A program made the position numbers and the translations under genes. This document shows positions 1 through 7,861 of a stretch of 40,192 bases of DNA, piece by piece. The stretch is from Bacteroidetes bacterium UBA6183 (GTDB taxonomy: Bacteria; Bacteroidota; Bacteroidia; UKL13-3): NCBI GenBank assembly GCA_002422865.1, contig DITN01000045.1:31652-71843 (forward strand), read 5' to 3'. Positions within the stretch are counted from its first letter, which is position 1. The number at the start of each line of letters is the position of its first letter. The notes beneath the pieces are model-generated. The model saw nothing but the letters and a program-made list of their open reading frames with translations. It was not told where the DNA came from and did not search any database.

Positions 1-273
1 ATTATGATTGGTGAAATTGGTGGTAGCTACGAAGCAGATGCTGCACGTTGGATTAAAGCAAACGGAAATCAAAAACCAGTTGTAGGCTTTATTGCCGGCC
101 AAACAGCGCCTCCGGGCCGCAGAATGGGTCATGCCGGTGCAATTGTTGGCGGACATGATGATACTGCTGCTGCTAAAATGGCCATTATGCGCGAGTGTGG
201 TTTACACGTAGTAGAATCACCAGCAGAAATTGGTGCTACCATGATAGAAGCATTAGGTTTAAAAGCTAACTAA
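1..273 (+). CDS. sucD: Succinate-CoA ligase alpha subunit, C-terminal part (5' truncated by window edge)
   Basis: This is the ADP/GDP-forming succinyl-CoA synthetase alpha subunit of the TCA cycle, which works with SucB to interconvert succinyl-CoA and succinate with substrate-level phosphorylation. The frame is open from the first base, so the visible ATG at 4 is an internal Met and not the start. The segment GFIAGQTAPPGRRMGHAGAI is characteristic of the SucD C-terminal ligase domain. The phosphorylated His lies in the family's conserved GHAGAI segment and is present. The last 90 codons of a roughly 290-residue family are seen. The gene ends in a strong hairpin terminator, so it is the last gene of its transcript. 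Identification is by motif recognition and is secure. Confidence 0.95.
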   Translation: MMIGEIGGSYEADAARWIKANGNQKPVVGFIAGQTAPPGRRMGHAGAIVGGHDDTAAAKMAIMRECGLHVVESPAEIGATMIEALGLKAN

Positions 274-295
274 GATTTAAGAAAATCAATACCTA

Positions 296-332
296 AAAAT
301 CCCCGTTTCGAAAGAGACGGGGATTTTTTTTG
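296..332 (+). terminator. Rho-independent terminator of sucD
   Basis: An 11-bp stem (ATCCCCGTTTC against GAGACGGGGAT, one G-T wobble) closes a GAAA tetraloop and is followed by a run of eight T. It starts about 23 bases after the sucD stop. Confidence 0.93.
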
Positions 333-352
333 TGGTCAAATTTAGTATCATA

Positions 353-389
353 AAAAATCCCCCACCGATTTTACTCGATGAGGGATTTC
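353..389 (-). terminator. Rho-independent terminator of the ribonucleotide reductase gene
   Basis: On the minus strand AAATCCC and CATCGA pair with TCGGTG and GGGATTT around a GTAAAA loop, and the hairpin runs into TTTTTT. It lies about 30 bases past the nrdJ stop and faces the sucD terminator, closing a convergent gene pair. Confidence 0.85.
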
Positions 390-418
390 GTATAAAGTAT
401 GATTGTTAAATCAATTGA

Positions 419-3400
419 TTAACTGCAACCTGTTTGTGTACCGCAGTTCATGCATTTGTAGCAAGCACCGCTGCGTATGGTTAAACTACCGCAACTTGGG
501 CAAGCAGGGCTATCGCCAAAGCTCTTTAAGTAAGCTTGTGTTTGGTCTACCGTTGTTGCACTTGCTTCAGGCGCGCTGCTAGTTGGCTCAGCTACCGGAG
601 TTGGTTTCATAAAACCAATGGGTGCAGGTGCCGCAGCAGGTGTACTTACCGGATTAATTACTACGTTTTGTACGGTAGCAGTTGGCAAATTGTGTTTTTG
701 GTTAACTGCTAAATGTGCACGTTGCTCTTCCGTTGCAGGTACCTGAATAAAATCTTCACGACCTAAGTATTCAAATCCTAACATACGGAACATGTAATCG
801 ATAATTGAAGTAGCATTTTTAATGTTACCATGACCGGTTACCATACCTGCAGGTTCAAAACGGGTGAAGGTAAATTTATCAACGTACTCTTCTAATGGCA
901 CACCGTATTGTAAACCTAACGATACTGCAATAGAGAAGCAGTTCATTAACGAACGTAATGTTGCACCTTCTTTGTGTAAGTCAACAAAAATTTCCCCTAA
1001 CGTTCCATCTTCGTACTCACCAGTGCGAACGAAAATGGTTTGTCCGCCAACGCTTGCTTTTTGTGTAAAGCCGGTACGTTTACCAGGTAATTGCTTGCGC
1101 TCTACAATGCGCGCTAACTTGCGTTTAAACTCCGTATCATGACTGCGATTTAAGATTGCGGTAGCAGCATCTAAAACTTGTTCTGGAGTTAATTCGCCAA
1201 CAGGTTTGTTTGCATCAGCACCCAAAACAGATTCAACTGCTTCTTGTACTTCTTCCTCTTCCTTCACATCAGATTTATTGCTAAGTGGTTGAGATAATTT
1301 ACAACCATCGCGGTAAAGTGCATTGGCTTTTAAGCCCATGCTCCAGCTTAAATGGTAGCATTCTTTAATATCATCAACATTAGCTTCGTTAGGTAGGTTA
1401 ATGGTTTTTGAAATAGCACCTGATAAGAACGGTTGTGCAGCAGCCATCATTCTGATGTGGCCTGTAGCAGCAATATAACGCTCACCAATATTTCCGCATT
1501 TATTTGCACAATCAAACACCGCTAAATGCTCATCTTTTAATGCAGGAGCACCTTCTACCGTCATGGTTCCGCATACATAGTTGTTTGCTTCTTCAATTTC
1601 GGCACGGGTAAAGCCTAATTTACGCAACAAGTTAAATTTAGGGCTGTTGTATTCTTCAGCAGTAAAACCTAAACGTTGCATGCACTCTTCGCCTAATGTC
1701 CAGTGGTTAAAGGCAAAGCTAATTTCAAATGCACCTGAAGCGGCTTTGTCTAATTTAGCAATTTCTTCAGCTGTAAATCCGCGGAAAGCTAAACTCTCCG
1801 GATTGATATGCGGAGCACCGGTTAAGGTAGCATGACCAATAGCGTATTTAATAATGGCATCACTTTCTTCGGCAGTGTAACCTAAGTTTTTTAATGATGC
1901 AGGAACTGATTGGTTGATGATTTTAAAGTATCCACCACCTGATAATTTTTTGAATTTAACCAAAGCAAAATCAGGCTCAATACCAGTTGTATCGCAATCC
2001 ATCACTAAACCAATTGTTCCGGTTGGCGCAATTACAGTAGTTTGTGCGTTACGGTAACCATGTTTTTCACCCAGTTGTACTGCGTTATCCCACGAAGTGC
2101 AAGCAGCACTTAATAAATAATCAGGGCAATATTTAGGATCAATACCTACCGGTTTAATCGTTAATTCTTCGTATGCGTCTGTTGCGTTGTATGCAGCATA
2201 GCGGTGGTTACGCATTACACGTAACATGTGTTTTTTATTCTCTTCGTATTTAGGGAATGCGCCTAAATGTGCAGCCATTTCTGCCGAAGTGCTGTAAGCT
2301 GTACCAGTTAAGATAGCAGTAATTGCACCACAAATAGCAAATGCTTTAGGTGAATCGTAAGGAATACCTGCTACCATTAAAGCAGTACCTAAGTTAGCAT
2401 AACCTAAACCTAAGGTGCGGTATTCGTATGATAATTGAGCTACTTCTTGTGATGGGAATTGAGCCATCAATACCGAAACTTCTAGTACAATGGTCCAGAT
2501 GCGTGAAGCATGTTCAATACCTTTTACATCAAACTCGCAAGTTTCTGGATTAAAGAAACGCATTAAGTTTAATGAGGCTAAGTTACATGCGGTGTTATCC
2601 AAGAACATGTACTCCGAGCAAGGATTAGATGCATTGATTCTTCCACCCTCAGGGCAAGTATGCCACTCGTTAATGGTTGAATCGTATTGTACACCAGGAT
2701 CAGCACAAGCCCAAGCTGCGTCACCAATCATATCCCACAATTCTTTGGCAGGAATAGATTTCATCACGTTGCCTTTTGCACGGCCAACTAAATCCCAATT
2801 TTTGCCTTCTTCTAATGCTTTAAAAAATGCATGCGGAATACGAACTGAATTGTTTGAGTTTTGACCCGAAACAGTAGCATAAGCTTCACCTTCGTAATCG
2901 CTAGGATATCCGGCAGCAATTAAAGCTGCAACTTTTTTCTCTTCGTCTTTTTTCCAGTTGATGAATTCAACAATCTCCGGATGATCTAAATCAAGGCACA
3001 CCATTTTAGCAGCACGTCTGGTTGTTCCTCCAGATTTAATTGCACCTGCAGCACGATCGCCAATTTTTAAGAAACTCATTAAACCAGATGAGGTTCCGCC
3101 ACCAGAAAGTTTTTCGCCTGCACCACGTACACGGCTAAAGTTTGTTCCAACACCCGAACCATATTTAAAGATACGTGCTTCACGTACCCAAAGGTCCATG
3201 ATACCACCTTCGTTTACCAAATCATCATCAACAGACAATATGAAACACGCGTGGGGCTGTGGACGCTCATATGCTGAAGTTGATCTTTCTAATTTACCAG
3301 TAGTTGGGTTTACGAAATAGTGACCTTGCGGTTTACCCGTAATACCATATGAGCTGTGCAAACCCGTATTAAACCATTGAGGTGAGTTTGGCGCAGCATA

Positions 3401-3796
3401 CTGACCGATAATCATAAATACCAACTCATCGTAAAATTTATTTGCATCATCTGCAGAAGCAAAGTAACCGTATTGTTCACCCCACGATTTCCAGCAATGT
3501 GCCATACGATGTGCAACTTGCTTAATCGAGTTTTCACTTCCGGTAGTACCGTCAGGCATTGGAACGCCTGCTTTACGGAAATACTTTTGTGCTAAAACAT
3601 CGGTAGCTACTTGGCTCCAAAATTTCGGAACCTCTACATTATTTAGCTCAAATACTTTTTCTCCGTTTGGATTTTTAATTACAGAGGTGCGGCTGTCGTA
3701 TTCAAACAAGTCGAATGCGCTCACACCATCCTTAGTAAAGAAGCGATCCACGCGAAGGCCTCTTTGCTCGGTTTTTTTAGATGATTTGGTGCTCAT
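419..3796 (-). CDS. nrdJ: Adenosylcobalamin-dependent (class II) ribonucleoside-diphosphate reductase
   Basis: Class II ribonucleotide reductase makes deoxyribonucleotides using adenosylcobalamin as the radical source, so it needs no separate small subunit and works with or without oxygen. The 1125-residue product matches the long NrdJ form. HACF (Cys184) and NPCSE (Asn391, Cys393, Glu395) carry the expected active-site residues. The C-terminus holds a CPSC, CYKC, NCGTQTGC cysteine cluster, typical of the zinc-finger or redox tail that re-reduces the active site. An upstream in-frame TTG at 3832 is possible, but the ATG at 3796 begins the usual MSTK-type N-terminus and is preferred. A promoter is predicted about 70 bases upstream. 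No cobalamin riboswitch was recognised. The gene appears monocistronic. Confidence 0.95.
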   Translation of the reverse strand: MSTKSSKKTEQRGLRVDRFFTKDGVSAFDLFEYDSRTSVIKNPNGEKVFELNNVEVPKFWSQVATDVLAQKYFRKAGVPMPDGTTGSENSIKQVAHRMAHCWKSWGEQYGYFASADDANKFYDELVFMIIGQYAAPNSPQWFNTGLHSSYGITGKPQGHYFVNPTTGKLERSTSAYERPQPHACFILSVDDDLVNEGGIMDLWVREARIFKYGSGVGTNFSRVRGAGEKLSGGGTSSGLMSFLKIGDRAAGAIKSGGTTRRAAKMVCLDLDHPEIVEFINWKKDEEKKVAALIAAGYPSDYEGEAYATVSGQNSNNSVRIPHAFFKALEEGKNWDLVGRAKGNVMKSIPAKELWDMIGDAAWACADPGVQYDSTINEWHTCPEGGRINASNPCSEYMFLDNTACNLASLNLMRFFNPETCEFDVKGIEHASRIWTIVLEVSVLMAQFPSQEVAQLSYEYRTLGLGYANLGTALMVAGIPYDSPKAFAICGAITAILTGTAYSTSAEMAAHLGAFPKYEENKKHMLRVMRNHRYAAYNATDAYEELTIKPVGIDPKYCPDYLLSAACTSWDNAVQLGEKHGYRNAQTTVIAPTGTIGLVMDCDTTGIEPDFALVKFKKLSGGGYFKIINQSVPASLKNLGYTAEESDAIIKYAIGHATLTGAPHINPESLAFRGFTAEEIAKLDKAASGAFEISFAFNHWTLGEECMQRLGFTAEEYNSPKFNLLRKLGFTRAEIEEANNYVCGTMTVEGAPALKDEHLAVFDCANKCGNIGERYIAATGHIRMMAAAQPFLSGAISKTINLPNEANVDDIKECYHLSWSMGLKANALYRDGCKLSQPLSNKSDVKEEEEVQEAVESVLGADANKPVGELTPEQVLDAATAILNRSHDTEFKRKLARIVERKQLPGKRTGFTQKASVGGQTIFVRTGEYEDGTLGEIFVDLHKEGATLRSLMNCFSIAVSLGLQYGVPLEEYVDKFTFTRFEPAGMVTGHGNIKNATSIIDYMFRMLGFEYLGREDFIQVPATEEQRAHLAVNQKHNLPTATVQNVVINPVSTPAAAPAPIGFMKPTPVAEPTSSAPEASATTVDQTQAYLKSFGDSPACPSCGSLTIRSGACYKCMNCGTQTGCS

Positions 3797-3829
3797 ATTA
3801 TTGGAACAAATTTTTGGGTTTATAAGTTT

Positions 3830-3860
3830 CAAAAAAACAACTCCGTTTTTTTACGGGGTT
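3830..3860 (-). promoter_or_regulatory. Terminator-like hairpin in the nrdJ leader
   Basis: Minus-strand AACCCCGT and ACGGAGTT pair (seven of eight) around six A, followed by G and seven T. It lies between the predicted promoter and the start codon, near the very 5' end of the predicted mRNA. It could attenuate transcription or stabilise the 5' end. Confidence 0.5.
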
Positions 3861-3866
3861 TTTCAT

Positions 3867-3898
3867 CAAAAATGCTCTAGAATAAGTTTCCAATCAAA
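3867..3898 (-). promoter_or_regulatory. Predicted Bacteroidota-type promoter of nrdJ
   Basis: On the minus strand TTTG (3895-3898) is followed after 20 bases by CATTTTTG (3867-3874), seven of eight matches to TAnnTTTG. The start of transcription would fall near 3860, giving a leader of about 64 bases. Confidence 0.6.
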
Positions 3899-4206
3899 CT
3901 GCATTTTCCACACGCACAATTTTGCCAACATTCCACAGGCATACTACGTAAGGGTTAAGGTATGTGCATAACCAAATTATTAACACCAAATAAGGCGATT
4001 TTATTGATTTTGCTTGCGCTCTTAATTCCTTATAAATGAGCTGATTTGTTGTTTAAAATAGACAGTGAGGCACTTACAGAAATAACAAAATCGTAATACC
4101 CTTATACAATAGGCGTTTGCAAGCTGTAGGTTGGTTATATCGTACTAAAAACAAGAATTAAGCGCAACAATTTAGTAAAAAGTGCTTTATTTGTAAGGAT
4201 GCCCAA

Positions 4207-4998
4207 ATGCCACAAAGTATACAAGTAATTAATCGTTTGAAAAACCTGGTACAACATACACTTAAAAACAACATAGCCAATAATCAAAAACATTTGGCTG
4301 TTTTGATAGACCCTGATAGTATTGAAAACGAATCGCAGCTGATTAACATTTGCGAACGCAGTAATGAGGCATACATTGATTTTATTTTAGTTGGCGGAAG
4401 TTTAATTACCAATGGTTTTTTTGATAAGTGTATTCAAATCATTAAACAACATACCAAAATTCCTGTGGTGTTGTTTCCTGGCAACATTATGCAGGTAAGT
4501 AAAGATGCTGATGCTATTTTATTGTTGTCGTTAATTAGCGGGCGTAACCCTGATTTATTGATTGGTAAACATGTATTGGCAGCACCAATGCTTAAACAAA
4601 GTGGTTTAGAAATTATTCCTACCGGATACATGCTTATTGATGGTGGTAATATTACCTCGGTAAGTTACATGAGTAATACTACACCCATACCTGCAGAAAA
4701 ACATAGCATTGCCGCATGTACAGCCATGGCAGGCGAAATGTTAGGCTTACAAGTTACATACATGGATGCAGGTAGCGGAGCGCAACACCCCATATCAACC
4801 AAAATAATTAGCGCAGTACGCGAAAGTGTAAACGGACCGATATTTATTGGCGGTGGGATTAAAACACCTGAAGGCGCTATTGCTGCTTGCAACGCAGGAG
4901 CTGATGTGGTGGTGGTTGGTAACGCATTTGAAAAAGAGCCTGAACTTATTAACCAAATTGCTAAAGCAGTGCATGGGTTGAATAAAGTGCAAGCTTAA
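4207..4998 (+). CDS. Geranylgeranylglyceryl phosphate synthase family protein (PcrB/GGGPS-like prenyltransferase)
   Basis: Enzymes of this TIM-barrel family join glycerol-1-phosphate to a polyprenyl diphosphate, the first committed step of archaeal-type ether lipids. Bacteroidota carry a distinct GGGPS group. The 263-residue product has the family landmarks: DPD at 35-37, the VGGSLI phosphate-binding turn at 62-67, FPG at 90-92, the SGRNP segment at 111-115, MDAGSGA at 186-192 that continues the central glycerol-phosphate site, and IGGGI then VGNA at 214-218 and 237-240 binding phosphate. AGGA lies about seven bases before the ATG, so the start is well supported. It stands alone between nrdJ and the SET gene. 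Prenyl chain length cannot be read from the sequence. Family assignment is strong; physiological role in this bacterium is inference. Confidence 0.9.
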   Translation: MPQSIQVINRLKNLVQHTLKNNIANNQKHLAVLIDPDSIENESQLINICERSNEAYIDFILVGGSLITNGFFDKCIQIIKQHTKIPVVLFPGNIMQVSKDADAILLLSLISGRNPDLLIGKHVLAAPMLKQSGLEIIPTGYMLIDGGNITSVSYMSNTTPIPAEKHSIAACTAMAGEMLGLQVTYMDAGSGAQHPISTKIISAVRESVNGPIFIGGGIKTPEGAIAACNAGADVVVVGNAFEKEPELINQIAKAVHGLNKVQA

Positions 4999-5202
4999 TA
5001 CTTACATCAATAATCCTTACTTAAAACCCAATACCTCATCATATATTGGTGTAATCACGACTGCCTTTCTAATCAATATTATTCGTATACACACATTAAA
5101 TAAACACAACCTAACTTGTACGAGTTAAATTAATGGATGAATTTTTGAACAAAACGCATTCAAGAATGGTTATATAATTTAAAGGCCATCACTTACAACA
5201 AC

Positions 5203-5646
5203 ATGAAAAAAACTGACGATACCAACGTTATACAAGCCCCGGAAAATCTTTATTTATACAAGGCTGTTTCGCAAATAAAAAATGCAGGTGATGGTTTGTA
5301 TACCGCCATTAACATTTATAAAGACGAAGTTATAGCCACCTTTAAAGGCGAACGACTTACTGATGCCGTAGCCCGTAAACGCGCTAAAAAAGGAAACGAT
5401 CAGTATTTTATTGCTATGCTTGACGGTAGCATTATGGACTCTGTTAAAAGTACCTGTTTTGCCAAGTACGCAAACGATGCAATAGGATTGGGCGATTCGG
5501 GATTTAATAATAACAGTAGAATAGCGCTGGATGAAAACGATAATGTTTGCATTATTGCTAATAAAACAATTAAAACCGGTGATGAAATTTTTTGTGGTTA
5601 TGGCAAACGTTATTGGAAAAAATATTTAACCACTCACGAAATTTAA
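5203..5646 (+). CDS. Small SET-domain protein (putative protein lysine methyltransferase)
   Basis: SET domains transfer a methyl group from S-adenosylmethionine to lysine side chains. At 147 residues this protein is little more than the SET core. It has an N-terminal strand with GDGLYTA (29-35), the glycine-rich SAM loop; CFAKYANDA (85-93), resembling the SET motif that carries the SAM-contacting Asn; FNNNSR (101-106); and GDEIFCGYGKRYW (126-138), equivalent to the GEEL-x-YxY end containing the catalytic Tyr. No pre-SET or post-SET zinc sites and no secretion signal are seen, so it should be cytoplasmic. It lies 204 bases after the GGGPS gene with no obvious partner and ends at a bidirectional terminator. 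Substrate unknown; ribosomal or DNA-binding proteins are possible. Confidence 0.83.
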   Translation: MKKTDDTNVIQAPENLYLYKAVSQIKNAGDGLYTAINIYKDEVIATFKGERLTDAVARKRAKKGNDQYFIAMLDGSIMDSVKSTCFAKYANDAIGLGDSGFNNNSRIALDENDNVCIIANKTIKTGDEIFCGYGKRYWKKYLTTHEI

Positions 5647-5714
5647 GTATCAATCTCCTTTAGTTTAATGAAGCTGATAAGGTAATACAAGCAGAAAACT
5701 AATTATTGAATAAC

Positions 5715-5753
5715 AAAAAACGGGACCAACTTTTTAGTAGTCCCGTTTTTTAA
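5715..5753. terminator. Bidirectional terminator between SET gene and cytochrome c gene
   Basis: AAAAACGGGAC pairs perfectly with GTCCCGTTTTT around a 13-base loop. The symmetrical A and T flanks let it serve the converging genes on both strands. Confidence 0.92.
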
Positions 5754-5758
5754 TGGTA

Positions 5759-6700
5759 TTATTTTACACTTAGTGTTTTTAGTTTAGGTACTGTTTTCAG
5801 GTAAGCATAAATACCTTTTACTTCAGTATCGGTAAGTTGTGTGTGAGGCACCATCGGGTAACGTACTTGTTCTCCGTTTTTCTTTTTACCATACTTTACT
5901 GCCTGTATAAATTCATCTTCGGTATAACTGCCAATTCCGGTTTCATCAAACGTAATATTGGTTGAATAAACCACTTCACCTTGTAGGTTTAACATTGGGT
6001 TTCCACCACCACAATAACCTTCAGATTTGGTTGGTTCTAACTCGTTCATGGTTTTGAAATCTTTACTATGGCAAGCAAAACAAGCAATTTGTTTATTTAC
6101 TACATACTCGCCCAAGGCGACCAAATTGTTGGTATCTGGTCGTGCAATTGATGTGCTTGGCATAGGTGTTGGTTTAAACACAAAATCGCGTAAAAACTTC
6201 CCTAATAAAGATGCTTGTGTTGCAGGAGCCTCATCTTCAACAGGTGCTAATGAATAATCCGCTGACCTTAACCAAGCAATGATGTCTTTTACATCTTCTT
6301 CTGCCATTAATGGAAACTTAGGCATAAATAAACCTGTAGTTCCATCGGGCTTTATACCGGTACGCAACATCACATAAATTTCTCCATCAGTCCATTTTCC
6401 AATTCCTAAATCGGGATGTGCTGTAATGTTTTTTGAATAAACTTGTCCGAATTCGGCAGGTACATCTTTCATTAATTTACCTGTAAGTTGGTTTTGATCG
6501 TTGGCATGACATTGAATACACAACATGGATGCCATACGCTGGCCATTGGCCGCACGCTCGGTTGTAACTTCTACTGTTAAATTTGATGTTGGAACCGTGT
6601 AAATTTTGGGAGATTTGAAACTTACGTAGGCTAAAAAACCTGCTACAAATAGAATAATCAGGGCCACTATCGACCCCAAAAATTTGAGTGTTGTTTTCAT
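5759..6700 (-). CDS. Membrane-anchored di-haem cytochrome c
   Basis: This 313-residue protein starts with one hydrophobic helix (about residues 8-28), best read as an N-terminal anchor with the rest in the periplasm. Two covalent haem sites are visible, CIQCH at 61-65 and CFACH at 207-211. Methionines in GLFMPKF (126) and RYPMVPH are likely axial ligands. The two haem modules, about 150 residues each, suggest an electron-transfer cytochrome of the kind that feeds a dehydrogenase or oxidase. No catalytic subunit is encoded beside it, so its partner is unknown. The start ATG at 6700 is followed at once by the anchor. It lies 127 bases downstream of the glutaminyl-cyclase-like gene and has its own candidate promoter and an upstream inverted repeat. 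Confidence 0.88.
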   Translation of the reverse strand: MKTTLKFLGSIVALIILFVAGFLAYVSFKSPKIYTVPTSNLTVEVTTERAANGQRMASMLCIQCHANDQNQLTGKLMKDVPAEFGQVYSKNITAHPDLGIGKWTDGEIYVMLRTGIKPDGTTGLFMPKFPLMAEEDVKDIIAWLRSADYSLAPVEDEAPATQASLLGKFLRDFVFKPTPMPSTSIARPDTNNLVALGEYVVNKQIACFACHSKDFKTMNELEPTKSEGYCGGGNPMLNLQGEVVYSTNITFDETGIGSYTEDEFIQAVKYGKKKNGEQVRYPMVPHTQLTDTEVKGIYAYLKTVPKLKTLSVK

Positions 6701-6734
6701 AAATTAGGTTTAAACTTGATAAAATCGGGCACAC

Positions 6735-6763
6735 CAAAATAGTACTAAAGCACTAATAATCAA
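6735..6763 (-). promoter_or_regulatory. Candidate promoter of the cytochrome c gene
   Basis: On the minus strand TTG (6761-6763) is separated by 19 bases from TATTTTG (6735-6741), a one-base-short version of TAnnTTTG. It lies 35-63 bases upstream of the ATG. Confidence 0.45.
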
Positions 6764-6778
6764 CAGTAAATTTGTACG

Positions 6779-6797
6779 TATTGATGTACCATCAATA
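6779..6797. promoter_or_regulatory. Perfect 8-bp inverted repeat upstream of the cytochrome promoter
   Basis: TATTGATG and CATCAATA flank TAC. There is no T-run, so it is not a terminator. It sits just upstream of the candidate -33 element and could bind a regulator. Confidence 0.45.
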
Positions 6798-6827
6798 AAA
6801 TCAAGACAACCTAATTTGGCACTACCC

Positions 6828-7823
6828 CTACTTGGTGGTATAAATAACCTCTAATAAAGTTTGGCCAACGGCTTTAAGTGTATTTTTATCAATGGCACTC
6901 ATGTTATCGTTGTGGGTATGCCAATGGTTAGGAAAACCTGTGCGTGAAGCCGCATCGTAATGAATAATGTCTATGGTTGGTATTTTGGCAATTTTATTCA
7001 CGTAATAATGGTCATCAATAATACCAGCCTTTTGGTAATACATAAAATAATTGCTGTAACCTAAATTATGACCTGTTTGCCAAACACTTTGCAATACTGG
7101 CTGAGCGGCTTCAATAGACACTTGTTCCCATGCAAACTTTGCTTCTGTGGCACCAACCATATCCAACAAAATACCAAAGTTAGCTTTGTAACCCGGCTTG
7201 TGTAGGTTGGCACTCCAATATTGAGAACCTAAACAATAGCTGTTATCGTATTCCGGTTTGCCTAAATCTTCGGCATCAAACAACACAATATCAACCCCAA
7301 CAGTTGGCGGAATTTGTTTTAACGTTTTAGCAATTTGCATCAATACTCCCACCCCACTTGCACCATCATTTGCACCTAAAATAGGTTTATCTGTATCTTT
7401 GGTATCTTGATCAGCATAAGGGCGGCTATCCCAGTGTGCACATAACAAAATACGGGTTTGTGCCTGTGGATTTATTTCAGCTATAATGTTTCTTACGTTT
7501 AACTTCTTGTTATCAAAATTGGTGATGGATGCCTTTTGTTCAATCACATTATCCGCATATTTTTTAAGTTCGTTTACCATCCAATCACCACACTTTTTAT
7601 GAGGCTCGCTGTTGGTAACACGAGGCCCGAATGAAACTTGTTTTTCAACAAAGTAATACGCACTATCTGCATTAAAAACAGGAGATATTTGTTTGTAAGG
7701 TGCTGCAGTTTCTGTTGTTGTGGTCTCTTGTTTGGGTTGAGTTTTTGGCTCGTTATTACAAGCTGCAAAAACTACTGACAGCAATGCAACAGCACTTATT
7801 TTTAGTTGAATATTTTTTTTCAT
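6828..7823 (-). CDS. M28-family lipoprotein, glutaminyl-peptide cyclotransferase-like
   Basis: Animal-type glutaminyl cyclases are M28 zinc enzymes that convert N-terminal Gln to pyroglutamate. The 331-residue protein has a lipoprotein signal ending at Cys22 (VFAAC), so it is membrane-anchored in the envelope. The zinc and catalytic layout fits: HWDSRPYAD (130-138), GANDGASG with Asp153, FDAED with Glu185, LLDMVG with Asp221, IIDD near 269-271, and GFPNHWHTHNDN with Trp301-His302. The last motif resembles the glutaminyl cyclase WHT-x-xDN signature more than that of ordinary aminopeptidases, which also explains a single-zinc reading. It follows cysS by 38 bases, probably in one transcript. An aminopeptidase is the alternative. 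The exported proteins in this window have Gln after the cleavage site, which suits a cyclase. Confidence 0.85.
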   Translation of the reverse strand: MKKNIQLKISAVALLSVVFAACNNEPKTQPKQETTTTETAAPYKQISPVFNADSAYYFVEKQVSFGPRVTNSEPHKKCGDWMVNELKKYADNVIEQKASITNFDNKKLNVRNIIAEINPQAQTRILLCAHWDSRPYADQDTKDTDKPILGANDGASGVGVLMQIAKTLKQIPPTVGVDIVLFDAEDLGKPEYDNSYCLGSQYWSANLHKPGYKANFGILLDMVGATEAKFAWEQVSIEAAQPVLQSVWQTGHNLGYSNYFMYYQKAGIIDDHYYVNKIAKIPTIDIIHYDAASRTGFPNHWHTHNDNMSAIDKNTLKAVGQTLLEVIYTTK

Positions 7824-7861
7824 TTTGCTATTTAATAACGCGAAATAATGAACGATAAAAA

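Larger units (their letters stand above)
3797..4206. other. Divergent intergenic region between nrdJ and the GGGP synthase gene
   Basis: About 410 bases with no credible gene. It holds the nrdJ promoter and a leader hairpin, listed separately. Upstream of 4207 there is TTTATTTG at 4188-4195, one mismatch from TAnnTTTG, without a good -33 partner, plus AGGA about seven bases before the ATG. The rest is AT-rich with nothing recognisable. Confidence 0.7.

Noticed and set aside
3687..3971. Plus-strand ORF antisense to the nrdJ 5' end
   Set aside because: It overlaps a certain gene and its promoter and has no domain; a shadow frame.
3797..4206. Cobalamin riboswitch upstream of the B12-dependent reductase
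   Set aside because: TGCCTGTGGAATGTTGGC on the minus strand superficially recalls B12-box composition, but the conserved core and box order are not there.
6781..6795. FNR/Crp binding site
   Set aside because: TTGAT and ATCAA are separated by five bases; the family needs four. Kept only as an unassigned inverted repeat.
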